64,000 nt of DNA from Apodemus sylvaticus (Eukaryota > Chordata > Mammalia > Rodentia > Muridae). Position 1 is the first letter of the stretch, and every line of letters begins with the position of its first letter. Below are positions 24,206-35,151 of this stretch, one piece after another. A program made the translations under genes and the position numbers. Under the pieces are notes generated by a model. That model was not told the DNA's origin and ran no database searches. It saw nothing but the letters and a program-made list of their open reading frames with translations. Where the stretch lies: the NCBI RefSeq assembly GCF_947179515.1, contig NC_067487.1:43504514-43568513 (forward strand). Direction: 5' to 3'.

Positions 24206-24275
24206 ACTGGGAGGTAAACCTGAGTTAAGCAAGTTCTCTTAATCTTGAGCAACTTTTTCCAGTCCTCAAAATGGA
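24206..24275 (-). mobile_element. B2/B3 SINE, head-side half (split by an LTR)
   Basis: TACTGGGAGGTAAACCTGAG, AAGCAAGTTCTCTTAATCTT and GAGCAACTTTTTCCAGTCCT match the antisense SINE end (gtgctgggaactgaacc, gcaagtgctcttaacc, gagccatctctccagcc). It continues the fragment ending at 23851. Confidence 0.7.
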
Positions 24276-24299
24276 TTCTTGATAGTACTTTGTCACTTG

Positions 24300-24301
<2 letters not shown>

Positions 24302-24359
<58 letters not shown>

Positions 24360-24360
24360 C
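24302..24360. repeat. (CA)n(TA)n compound microsatellite
   Basis: About 22 CA units run straight into a TA tract. Confidence 0.96.
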
Positions 24361-25495
24361 TGTATAAAATCACAGTATATATAAAGGTAGTTCAAAGTAA
24401 GTGGCAGGATTGAAAATATTTAGAATAGGTATTCTAATTGATATAAATTTTTATATTCATAAATCTAAACAATTTGCCATTCAGTGACATACAACAAACC
24501 AAAAATCATATACCATGAACATCCTTATTGCCATTATTGTCATCATTATCCCTTCCTACAGCTCTATTACTGCACAAAGATACAAGATTCTACAGACTGA
24601 AACCATCTATCAACTCTCTAGGTCATTCCTGAGGAAAATGTTTTTATCTTAACTATAGATCAAAGGAACCTGGACTGAAAGGTCATTTTGAGGACCCTGA
24701 ATGAAACATAAAATCAGATACTTCCACATTTATAATTTAATGACAGTCATTTGCATGATGGACGCGTCATTGCTTTGCTAAATAATTGCCTTAAATAGCA
24801 CGAATCCCTGACATATTTAAGAGTTCATTTACAGGTCATTAACTGCTTGACATACAAGAAAGTGGGATACTTTATACTACTAATCTATCAATAAAAATAA
24901 ATGAGTAATGGAATTAACACATCTGTAATTACAAGTCAGTGGGTAATTAAGGGTGCTTCCAAAGAAATTGCTTTCTTCTGACAAGCTATAAGTTGTAGCA
25001 GATCTGGATTTTATTACACATACTACTCTGACATCTAACTTCATTTTGCAGCTGTGTAATTGATAACATTTCCATTCTTTATGTTTTTCCTGCTTGACTT
25101 TTTGGTGTCTATTTAAACAGTTCTAAGTTGCAGCAAATCTAATTTTCTACTTCAGTTGTACAGCAGCCTTAGAGTGATTTCCCTTTCTGTCATTTATTCT
25201 TTGAAAAGTTTTTCTTTAAGTTGCAAAAGTTCAACATAGAATTTATTCCCTCTCAAGTATATGAATACTTCTTGGCTCATTCAGCCATACAAACATCTCT
25301 CTCTCTCTGCATCATATCCACAATACATTGTAATTCCTTTTGAGCCTCAACTTAGAATTACTACCTTTTCTAGGACTCTTTTATAAAACAAATAAACATT
25401 AAATTGCATTCCTAAATACTATTTTTTATAAATTAATACATTTGTTAACATTATGCTTCATTGTGTACATTTCCTTTGTTAAATGCTAAGTGTTT
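24361..25495. other. Intergenic, nothing recognised
   Basis: AT-rich sequence without an ORF or repeat that I can identify. Confidence 0.6.
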
Positions 25496-25954
25496 ATACC
25501 AAAACCACACAAAGACCCAACTAAGAAAGAGAATTTCAGGCCAATTTCCCTTATGAATATCGATGCAAAAATACTAAATAAAATTCTTGCCCACCGAATC
25601 CAAGAACACATCAAAACAATCATCCACCATGATCAAGTAGGCTTCATTCCAGGGATGCAGGGATGGTTCAATATATGGAAATCCATAAATGCTATCCACT
25701 ACATAAACAAACTCAAAGAAAAAAACCACATGATCATTTCATTAGATGCTGAAAAAGCATTTGACAAAATTCAGCATCCTTTCATGCTAAAAGTCTTGGA
25801 AAGGACAGGAATTCAAGGCCCATATCTAAACATAGTAAAAGCAATATACAGCAAACCGGTAGCCAACATCAAACTAAATGGAGAGAAACTTGAAGCAATC
25901 CCACTAAAATCAGGGACTAGACAAGGCTGCCCCCTCTCTCCATATCTTTTCAAT
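25496..25954 (+). mobile_element. Internal L1 ORF2 fragment (RT domain), no 3' end
   Basis: An open frame reads IPKPHKDPTKKENFRPISLM, HHDQVGFIPGMQGWFNIWKS, LDAEKAFDKIQHPFMLKVLE and SGTRQGCPLSPYLFN. This is the palm/fingers part of L1 reverse transcriptase, ending before the FADD box. It is collinear with 60842-61301 of the full-length L1 at high identity. Both ends break abruptly into unrelated DNA, and there is no 3' UTR or poly(A). It is therefore not a standard target-primed insertion and cannot be functional. Confidence 0.93.
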
Positions 25955-27040
25955 AATTTTTCAAGACTGCTTAATGGCTTTGTGTTTCTATTAATATTAA
26001 TATTAATATGAAGGACATGACAAGAGATGGAGTCCAGTCTCAATAGCTAGAAGGCCATCACAGTCTTTCCTTCTTGAGTCCTTTCTCCACTTTTCCAAAG
26101 ATAACTTTGGGAAGTAGGGGGTGGTTCCTGTGATATAATACCATAGCAATTTAATGAGTAATCCACCATTTTCATGCCATGGGAGTTTGCTTAATTTGTT
26201 GAATGTGAAAAATACTGTTTATTTATTGGACATGAGGCATGATGCAAAGCTATGTGTTGACAGAACGCATCATAATACTGCACAATTCACATTTCAATGC
26301 ACAACACACATGCATAGGCAAATATAAAATTCCATGAGCATACTGATGCATTTGGTAGGAGTTCTGATATCATTTGCTTCCAGCGATCAAGTGCACTGTC
26401 TCAACTTCCATGGTTTTCATCAGGAAAGTTTAGAAAAGCCTGCCAGCATATATATTTTTCCATCAAAATAAAGTTTCCTAACTGCCTTATCTCTCTTTAA
26501 GATAATAATCTTCCCAGAGTCAACTGAGGAAAGTGTTTCTCTTGCATCTGTCATCTCAAACTGACAAGACTAAATCCAGAATATCTGACTCTTATGGTCA
26601 GTGCTCCAATTGTGTTATCTGTCTAAAACACACCTTTTTCATTCGTGGAATGTACTGGGCCACAACAGGCATTCTCTAGGAGATTGTCTTTCACCTTCAG
26701 CACAAGGTCATTGCAATAGACTCTAGAGTCCAGAGGAGAGAACTTGTTAGAAGTAGTTACATTCACTGTCTTGTCTGGCACCTTGTGTGGTGATGCAGGA
26801 TGAGAAACCTGTAGGTATTCTCTTGTTCAAAAGATGCTGTCATTTCATTCCCACCCAAATGAATTCTCCGATGGCATTTTAACCTTGTGTGAAGAGTGCT
26901 CCCAGTTCTCTCTGTGTGTAAGAGTGTGATAGAATCACCTGATTTACCTACCACTCCTAGCCATGCCAAGATTCTCAATTCCTGAATCTAGCAAATCCTG
27001 TAATCTTGATTTTATCATTCCTTTATTTTTCCCTTGTTCT
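25955..27040. other. Intergenic, nothing recognised
   Basis: The stretch begins with a small ATTAATATTAATATTAATAT array at 25991. The rest shows no gene or repeat that I can support. Confidence 0.55.
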
Positions 27041-27044
27041 ATTT

Positions 27045-27165
27045 TACTTTTTAAAAATTACTTGTTTTTTGAGAATTTCATTATATGTTTCCATCAGCAC
27101 CCCTTTCCCAACTCTTCCTGGATCCAGCCCTGCCAATACAACTTTGTATTCTGTTCTACACACAC
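27045..27165 (-). mobile_element. Old L1 3'-end fragment, minus strand
   Basis: TTTTTTGAGAATTTCATTAT, CCATCAGCACCCCTTTCCCA, ACTCTTCCTGGATCCAGCCC and ACAACTTTGTATTCTGTTCT resemble the reversed tail of old murine L1 (Lx) 3' UTRs. A CA tract follows. Confidence 0.55.
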
Positions 27166-27200
27166 ACATACACATATGCACACATGCATGCATACAGGTG
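27157..27200. repeat. CA/CATG-rich simple repeat
   Basis: ACACACACATACACATATGC followed by CATG-rich words. The overlapping ORFs on both strands are low complexity. Confidence 0.8.
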
Positions 27201-27417
27201 TCTCTGCACATGCCACCTTCAGAATGCATGGTCTTCTTCCACTTGGTGTAGTCAACTTACCTCTCAGAGAAAACTCCCTCTCTCAGCAGCTACCCATTCC
27301 CTTCTTCCAACCTGTTAGCTTTAATTTTTTGACATCTTAAAGTCTTACCATCTTCTGATGACTGCTTTATATTCATATTTTTCTTGTCTATCTACTCTAA
27401 TAGATAAACTTGAAAAT

Positions 27418-27442
27418 TTCTCTCTCTCTCTGTCTCTCTCTG

Positions 27443-27475
<33 letters not shown>

Positions 27476-27485
27476 GTCTCTGTCT
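27418..27485. repeat. (TC)n microsatellite
   Basis: Imperfect TCTCTC/TGTCTC array. The Leu/Ser-rich and Arg/Glu-rich ORFs over it are artefacts of the repeat. Confidence 0.96.
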
Positions 27486-27698
27486 GAAGATTTTTTTATT
27501 ATATGTGACCATTTTGCCTACATGTATGTATGTACTCCACATGTTTGCCTGGCACCCACTGAGTTCAGAAGTGGCTGTTGGACACCCTGGAACTGCAGCT
27601 ATGACAGGTGAGAGCCACAATGTGGGTGATGGGAAATAAACTCAGGTCCTCTGCTTGAGAAACTTATGTTCTAAACTAGAGAGCCATCTCTCCAGCCC
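27484..27698 (-). mobile_element. B2/B3 SINE, minus strand
   Basis: The right end GAGAGCCATCTCTCCAGCCC is the antisense B2 head. The body has AACTCAGGTCCTCTGCTTGA, GTGAGAGCCACAATGTGGGT and GTATGTATGTACTCCACATG, and the tail side is T-rich at 27490. Confidence 0.88.
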
Positions 27699-27915
27699 TG
27701 ACATTGACTTGAACATTTCTTAAGAAATTCTTCCCTAGCAATAGCAACAGACTTGTTTGTTTCTTCCACTGGATTGTAGAAAACTCTTCTGAATAAGACA
27801 CTATATGCTTTTATTTCTTTGTAACTTCTACTGTGAGAAGGAGCAGCAAAGGTTTTCAAATAAAGTAAAACAAATATTGTTTAAAAGCTATGTGGGCAAA
27901 ATAATGATGCCACCA

Positions 27916-27965
<50 letters not shown>

Positions 27966-27972
27966 GCCGCCA
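27916..27972. repeat. (CTG)n(CCG)n trinucleotide repeat
   Basis: About 15 uninterrupted CTG units followed by CCGCCGCC. The local plus-strand ORF turns it into a Leu/Pro run, but it has no other gene-like feature. Confidence 0.97.
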
Positions 27973-28099
27973 TCACTTCCAATGAGGATGATGTATGGTT
28001 TGGTCACTTACTTTTGTTTCTTCTTATTGTGCAATGCTGAGAATGAAGCAGACCTAATAGATTGCAGAGAACATCCCAGGTGCTTCACACATTTCTTTT

Positions 28100-28950
28100 A
28101 AGTCCTTTCTTCTTTTTACTCCAATACTAGTAAATTATAACACCAGAGTAATGTATCTCTAACTTGCTTTGTGGGTTTAGTAAAATACTTAACTGTCCTG
28201 CAACCAACAATAGAAAAAAAACCTCTCTCCACTCCATGCCCACCACTCCAAATTGAATCCCAAAGTGATTGATCTTTACTGTTCTTTACTATTTTGCCTT
28301 AAAAGTATAGCTGTCTGATTGCCCATCACACCTTGTTTTCCTCCATCAGAACCTGGACAGCCCCGAGAGGATCAGCATCTTTGTTGTCTACAGAGTGAAA
28401 TGCAGCAGACTGTTGGACCATGCTGGATGACTGTTTAATCTTACAGCTGTGCAAACCTTCAGTCTGCTTTTCTGAGTTTTTCTTCATGCTCATGAGGCAC
28501 AAATGTCCTCCTTCTGTTATGGAATCCTCAAGAGTTTTACCAAGACAAATTGATTTTGACATTAGATGAAACTACCTTATCCCTTCGGGTATCCAAAAGC
28601 TACTTCCCATCCCCTTCCTAGCTATGAAGAGAGAGGTGAGGAAGGTTCTTAAGAGATTGCAGGAGCCAGAGGAACATGGAATTTGCTATGAGACTGTCTC
28701 ATAGGAACATCAGAAGTTACATCAGTAAATGCTCATCAAAGATGATATGTATAAGCACACTAACATGGATGTGAGGGAAGCTCCTACGTTCTCGGCCTTA
28801 CACAAAGCAAAGAACTACAGGCAGCTAAGAAGAGTTGAAAGGTGGAGAAACCCTCTTCATTAGGAAAGAGCACAGGGATTGGTTATCCAATACAAAATGA
28901 TCAGCCCTGAAAACATTAATAAAAGTAGTGTTATGTAGGTTGACCAAGTT
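28100..28950. other. Intergenic; one antisense ORF of unknown status
   Basis: No repeat is recognised. A 78-codon minus-strand ORF (28326-28562) has a mixed, non-low-complexity composition (GHLCLMSMKKNSEK, QQSAAFHSVDNKDADPLG). No family, splice sites or poly(A) tail are apparent. Confidence 0.45.
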
Positions 28951-28954
28951 GTGT

Positions 28955-29150
28955 TCCTGTATATAGGAATGCACACACATATGCACAAGAGTGCATGCAC
29001 AGGCACACATATATTTAAAAACTCTTAATGAAAAAAGAAGGCCATGGATTTGGAAGAGAACAAGGGGAGTAACATGAGGGGTATTGAGGGAAGAAAAGGA
29101 GGAGAAACATGTAATTGCATTATACAAAAAAAAAAAATTTAAAAAGAGCT
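28955..29150 (+). mobile_element. Old L1 3' end with A-tail
   Basis: ACTCTTAATGAAAAAAGAAG, GGCCATGGATTTGGAAGAGA, AACAAGGGGAGTAACATGAG and ATGTAATTGCATTATACAAA followed by an A run match the terminal 3' UTR of an old murine L1. It is strongly 5'-truncated. Confidence 0.7.
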
Positions 29151-30340
29151 TTGCATCTTGAACAGTTGAATAATTTCCTAGAAAACTAACCAACCCTGAC
29201 TTCTTTACTAACATGAGGTATGGATGGATGTGGGTAGCAGGAAATAAGGAGTCTGCATTTCATTCCAGACCCAGTAGGCAGAGGAAGGGGATTTTGGGGG
29301 ATGAGGGGAACAACACAGCTGTGGAACAATGGAGCAAGAGTACCAAGAGTTATTGGCTTCTCAGCCCCTAACAGAGAAGCCCATAGTGATCAACTGTAGC
29401 CACTACTTGCCCTAGCAATTGTGCTCTGAACTTAAAAGTCATTAACTCACTTGATCTTCTCCATAATTCTGACTGTTAGCATCATAATTAGCATCAGAGC
29501 AAGTACACAACTCACCACTGTTTCTCCTTTTGTTTATAATCCATGTACTATATTCTTCTGGAGCATGACTGTCAGCAAACTTTTACCCTCAACTCACTTC
29601 CACAGTAACATTCCAAGGACATGTGTCGGTTGATTGCTACCTATATCATTCTGGTAGCTAACAAAGTCTTATTGGGTTGTGACACTGTTGACAAGGTTCT
29701 ATCATCTAAGAGTTGCTTACCCAAAGAAAGCAAGGTGAGCAGAGGTTAGGAGTCCAGGTAACCAACACCCCATTCCTCATGACCACTGACAGAGCCCTCC
29801 CAGCAGCAGAGAGACCATAGTGAAATGTTTAAAGGTAATGGCATCTAATAAAACTGGGCGAGACTCAACATTAAATATTAAGTTCAGGCTACAAGTTATT
29901 ATGTGCTCCACAACTGAGCCAATGTCTAGGATGCTCAGTTTATAAAAGAAAACCTGTGAAATATTTATTAGCTTTTTATTGGTTTATAATGTGCAGCCTG
30001 GAGAACAAGGCTCATAGGTTTTAGGCTCTCCAATTATAACTCCGTTGCCCTCTAACTCCATGGTGTTTCTAGATCCTGTGAAACATGACACCTCCATCAT
30101 TATGACCCACTCTCTTCTTCCCACTTAGTGAAATCAGCCATTTTCTCCTTTTGCTCCTGTCCAGTCAAGACACCAACAGCCCTTTGTTCTTATACAGTGC
30201 TCAAATACCGTCACTCAGAAGTCCTCCCTAATCCTTGTCTTCCATGTTTCACCCCTCTTTTTGCCTCATGAGGACCCATGCTAGTCCAGCTTCCTGTCAG
30301 TTCTCTCCATGCTTTCAATGGCATTGGTATCAGGTGCTTT
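29151..30340. other. Intergenic, nothing recognised
   Basis: No ORF, RNA or repeat is supportable here. It ends at the left target duplication of the next L1. Confidence 0.6.
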
Positions 30341-31511
30341 GAAAAACAGTTTTGAACATAGTGGAGCACGTATTATTATTACCTGCTGGGGAATCCTCTG
30401 GGCATATGCCCAGGAGTGGTATAGCAGGATCCTCTGGGAGTGACATGCCCAGTTTTCTGAGGACCCGCCAGACTGATTTTCAGAGTGGTTGTACCAATTT
30501 GCAACCCCACCAGCAGTGGAGGAGTGTTCCTCTTTCTCCACATCCTTGCCAGCACCTGCTGTCTCCTGAATTTTTAATCTTAGCCATTCTAACTGGTGTA
30601 AGGTGAAATCTCAGGGTTGTTTTGATTTGCATTTCCCTAATGACTAATGAAGTTGAACATTTTTTAAGATGCTTCTCCGCCATCCGAAGTTCTTCAGGTG
30701 AGAATTCTTTGTTTAGCTCTGTACCCCATTTTTTTTTGTTGTTTAAAATTTTTTTATTCGATATATTTTTTATTTACATTTCAAATGATTTCCCCTTTTC
30801 TAGCCCCCCCACTCCCCGAAAGTCCCGTAAGCCCCCTTCTCTCCCCCTGACCTCCCACCCACCCCTTCCCACTTCCCCGTTCTGGTTTTGCTGAATACTG
30901 CTTAATAGGGTTATTTGGCTTTCTGGGGTCTAACTTCTTGAGTTCTTTGTATATATTGGATATTAGGCCTCTATCTGATATAGGGTTGGTGAAGATATTT
31001 TCCCAATTTGTTGGTTGCCAATTTGTCCTTTTGATGGTCCTTAGCTATCAAAAAGAACCCAGGAAATCCCTCAATGGAAGAATGGATGCAAAAAATGTGG
31101 TACATATACACAATGGAGTACTATTCAGGCATTAGAAACAATGAATTCATGAAATTCTTAGACAAATGGATGGAGCTGGAGAACATCATACTAAGTGAGG
31201 TAACCCAGTCTCAAAAGATCAATCATGGTATGCACTCACTAATAAGTGGATATTAGCCTAGAAAACTGGAATACCCAAAACATAATCCACACATCAAATG
31301 ATGTACAAGAAGAACAGAGGAGTGGCCCCTGGTTCTGGAAAGACTCAGTGTAGCAGTATAGGGCAAAACCAGAACAGGGAAGTGGGAAGAGGTGGATGGG
31401 AGAATGGGGGAGGGAAGAGGGCTTATGGGAGTAGGGGGGCCAAAAAAGGGGAAATCATTTGAAATGTAAATAAAAAACATATTGAATAAAAAAAAAAGAA
31501 AAACGGTTTTG
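30341..31511 (+). mobile_element. Twin-primed L1 insertion with inverted 5' part
   Basis: The right part (about 31045-31497) is a sense L1 3' end: GAACCCAGGAAATCCCTCAA, the last ORF2 codons (MHSLISGY), the 3' UTR and an A-tail. The left part (30355 to about 31044) is the upstream ORF2 segment in reverse orientation, covering the region equivalent to 62374-62882 of the full-length copy. The whole is flanked by GAAAAACAGTTTTG (30341-30354) and GAAAAACGGTTTTG (31498-31511). One event with twin priming explains an inverted 5' block, a forward 3' block and a single duplication. The ORF2 pieces are non-functional. Confidence 0.9.
30730..30897 (-). mobile_element. Young L1 3'-UTR insertion inside the inverted L1 block
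   Basis: A T-run, ATTCGATAT, TTTACATTTCAAATGATTTC, CCCGAAAGTCCCGTAAGCCC and GTTCTGGTTTTGCTGAATAC are the antisense young L1 3' UTR. On both sides the host ORF2 text continues (GCTCTGTACCCCATTTTT to the left, AATAGGGTTATTTGGC to the right), so this piece interrupts it. It is only about 165 bp, and no clear target duplication is seen. Confidence 0.85.
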
Positions 31512-32985
31512 TATTTTCCCCTCTTTAACACTCTGTTTAAACTGTTACAATGGACAGACCTGTACTGTGTGAGTATCTCAGGTGATTGAAAGTTGATTTA
31601 AATTGCCATCAAGAGTAACTGTCATATATGTCCTCAGATACAAATTATAAGGAAATACTGATTTAAGAAAAAAACAAAATTTTAAGGCAAAAGCTATAAT
31701 CAAGAAAATTAAGACAGGCTGACTAGATCATGAGTAACCACATTAATTTCTAGAAGCTGATGGATTTGTAACAAAGATACAATTGCATCTAACAAAACAC
31801 TAATTAATATGCACTGTATGATTTATTCCTATACATTTTAATATAGATGAAACTAATTTATACGTTGAGATTTCAGTATAGCAGTTATTATTGAAGAAAG
31901 TAAAATTACTAAAAACATCATGAGAACATCTCAGAATGAAAAAATACTGCTTTTTCTAATAGAATTTTTAAATTTTAGTGACATACAAATGTATACCTTA
32001 CAAAAATCCCAGACATATACATGCTACATATTACAAATTACAAATCAAAATACTTACTAAAATTCATCAATATCATTTAGCAAATACAAAATGTGTACAT
32101 TTTGTAAATATGTTTCTTGGCATCCTGTCAGTAAAAGAATGAAAGATGAAAAAAAAAAAAAAACCAAATGCTAGGGTGGAAAGATGTATTTCCACTTTCC
32201 ATCTCTATAAAACTTAGCATAGGTAAATCGAATTAATCAGGTCATCAATGACAAATGAGTGAGAAAATTTAGGTTTAAGGAAGATTTGAATTGATTCTTT
32301 TAAAAATGATTTCACTAATCTACTTATTCATATTAATGCCTTTTGGGCTCTTGTAAGGCCAAAATCTGAGAGTTACTCCTATGTATCATGTGCCTTTGGG
32401 TCATACTTGCTACAAACTTGTTCCCTCCTAAATGAGCTAGTCACACACTAGGGAAATGAATTAGTGAAAGCAATCACAGTTAGAGCTTGTAAACAACATC
32501 TACTGAGGCCTGTTGGGAATGAATCATATGTTATGCTGAAAAATATCAGTGAGTCCTCATAGAAACGCACCCATGTTCCAACAAGGATGCTTAGGATCTG
32601 GGCACATGGAGAAAGGAAAGGAGTCTTTTAAGCAACAAGAACAGTGGGTAACCCCCAGGAGAGTGGAAGCCCTGAGTGGTTTTCTGCTACTTCATTCTCT
32701 GCTGGTGCCTGGGATTACGTTTTATTTTACCCCATCTGCCCACTTACTCCTGAACATCTGGATACCTGGCAAAGAGACTGAAATTAAGTTTGTCCTTTTG
32801 TAATATCCTATAATAAGCAAGTAAGGGCGTTATACTACATCTGAATATAGCTCTCAAAGGAATCAAGTGACTTCCACGACCCAGGTACTACAATTGACAT
32901 AGAGTGGATTCAAAGAAGGACCATCTCAACCCTTGAGCTTCGGGAGTGTTTAGTCTCTGTAGTAAAGAATCACAACGGTGCTCCA
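31512..32985. other. Intergenic, nothing recognised
   Basis: AT-rich DNA. An 84-codon plus-strand ORF at 32549-32803 lacks recognisable similarity. Confidence 0.5.
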
Positions 32986-33200
32986 CAGTATGCACAGGGC
33001 TTTCATCTCACTATTTCATATAGCTTGCTCCTGTCATAACTCAAATAACTTTTGTGGTTGGTTCCATTACTTTTCATACTCCACATAGTAGAAAAGCAAG
33101 CCTGGGAAGGCACAGAGACCTGCCCGAGGTCATGTGTCCAGTGAGCCACAGGTTCACGGCTGTCCAACTCAAGCTCAGACACTTAACTGCTTTGTGATTT
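32985..33200 (-). mobile_element. MIR SINE, minus strand
   Basis: CATAACTCAAATAACTTTTG, AGTAGAAAAGCAAGCCTGGG, AAGGCACAGAGACCTGCCCG, AGGTCATGTGTCCAGTGAGC and CTCAAGCTCAGACACTTAAC follow the reverse MIR order (aaactgaggcacagag, cttgcccaaggtcac, cagctagtaag, ctcttaac). This is one of the better MIR copies in the window. Confidence 0.78.
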
Positions 33201-34525
33201 CATCTCCCTCGTCTTCAGCTCAGCATGCACCAAATGCCCAAGATAAAGCAGTTTTATGCAGCTACTTTGTCATTTAGAATGTCTCCAAAATAGACGTTTA
33301 GAGAAGAAAGTCACAGGAATGAGGGAAACAGTGGCTGATATACATGCTGCTCACACTTCTGGAGCCTTGCCAACAAGGTCATCATAATCTTGGAAGTGTC
33401 TTCCAGAAGAGCTTGAGATCCGTCCTCTGGACACCATCTGCAAGAAGAATTTGGGGACTTGTCACATTTGAAATACAACAGAACAAAACCTGGAATTTGT
33501 CATAGTTCGTGTTCCCTGGGATACGGGGACACTGATCAGTCTCAGGTCTTGTGAAGCCTTGGAAAAAGAACAGATTGATTGCTAAAGCAAAGAACCACTG
33601 AGACTACAGTGCATATAGAGAGCTCATGAGGCACTTAGTCGGGTGCAGAAGGAACCAGCAGATAATAAAGGTGACTTACCTGGTGTGAATTACTTTTTTC
33701 CTCAGATAAAGGACTTAGCAATACAAATCAAAAGCAGAATGAAATGCTCATAGTATTCTCGAGGAAAGGGAATGTGTTGTGATGTGGTTCTCACTCCTCT
33801 GGTCCTGTCAATCTTCTTTCATCTCTCTTCTCTCCTTTGATGCTGTGCTGTGTCACTGAGGAAGTGGAACCTGCAGACTTTCATGTATTGTCATTAGCCA
33901 GCTTCCAATGGTCTTGAATGGTTGAAGGCACTAACTATACTTAGATTGAACGAATGGAAAAGAAGGTATTTCTATGGCATCTCTGTATCCCAGGTGATGG
34001 AAATTACCTTGGCAGTTATCAGAGGGTTCTTCTGCTATTCTCTCTAGGAGGCAGCTTCTACAATAAACCCATCTTGTAGACAGAGGGTTCAACATTTGGT
34101 GAGCACAACACTGCCTTCTGTGGTCTGTTTATCTGTCAAACTGACAGAGAATATGAATTTTTCTTCTCAGTGGCTCTAGCCAGCACTTGCAAACAGATCA
34201 CCATGGCTGCAATGTCTAAAGGGTGATTCTGATCCTTCATCTCTTGTAACACTTCCCCCTCTAGCCTTACTTCTCTTTGAATGAGCACAGTCTCCTAAAA
34301 TCATTAATTTCTAGACTGACTCCTTGTGTCCAGTTGAGATTAGAATCTTCTTCATTGCAACCTGTCGCCTTGCATCAAATCTTTGCTATAAATACTCAAT
34401 GCTATGACCTTTCTTCTTCCATCCTTCGCTCTTTCCCTTCCCTATTTTCCTTATTTTCCTTCTTCCCTTTCCTCCATCTTTTTCTCCTTTTATCCATTCT
34501 TTCATTTGTCTGTCTGTTTAAAAAG
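33201..34525. other. Intergenic, nothing recognised
   Basis: A pyrimidine-rich stretch at 34410-34510 gives a Phe/Ser/Leu-rich ORF that looks compositional. Otherwise I have no call. Confidence 0.5.
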
Positions 34526-34529
34526 GACA

Positions 34530-34662
34530 TTGAAGCAGCATCTCACTGTGTAGCCTTGACTAACCAAAGACTGGGTCTGCAAACCAGATTGTCCTTGAAC
34601 TTTGAGTGATCCTCCTGACTCTGCCTCCTGAATGCTAGGATTACAAACATTGCACTCTTATA
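34530..34662 (-). mobile_element. Old B1/PB1-type SINE, minus strand
   Basis: GCAGCATCTCACTGTGTAGC, GACTAACCAAAGACTGGG, GTCCTTGAACTTTGAGTGAT and CCTCCTGACTCTGCCTCCTG, then AATGCTAGGATTACAAACAT, in antisense B1 order. Confidence 0.75.
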
Positions 34663-34775
34663 TTCTGCTGTGGTTTTTAATTTAGACCTTGGTTACTATA
34701 ATGACCCCATTCCTTTTGTCTAGAATAGAGGCTATAACACATTTCTTTGTGATTCTCTTAAAGGTGTTAAATTAG

Positions 34776-35151
34776 TATCTTAGTCAGGGTTTCTTTGCTG
34801 CACAGAACATCCTGACCAAGAAGCAAGTTGGGGAAGAAAGGGTTTATTCAGCTTAAAGTTCCACATTGCTGTTGATCGCCAAAGGAAGTCAAGCAGATCG
34901 GGAAGCAGGAGCTGATGCAGAGGCCATAGAGGGATGTTACTTACTTTCTTGCTTGCTTTCTTTGGCTCACTCAGATTGTTTTCTTATAAAAGACTACCAG
35001 CCAAGAATGGCATGACCCACAATTCTTACTACCAACTTTGATCACTAATTGAGAAATGATTTAGAGCTGGATATCATAGAAGCATTACCTTAAGGGAGGC
35101 TTTCTTTTATGTCAGCTTGTGTCAGGTTGACACACAAAACTAGCTAGTACG
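34776..35151 (-). repeat. 3' LTR of the MaLR-like provirus
   Basis: 376 bp, about 80-85% identical by eye to the right LTR. Shared words include AAGTTGGGGAAGAAAGG, TTTATTCAGCTTAAA, GATCACTAATTGAGAAATG and TCAGCTTGTGTC. The terminal dinucleotides have decayed (TA...CG on the plus strand). Confidence 0.8.

Noticed and set aside
27358..27639. ORFs across 27345-27640 on both strands
   Set aside because: They are created by the TC repeat and an adjoining B2/B3 SINE.
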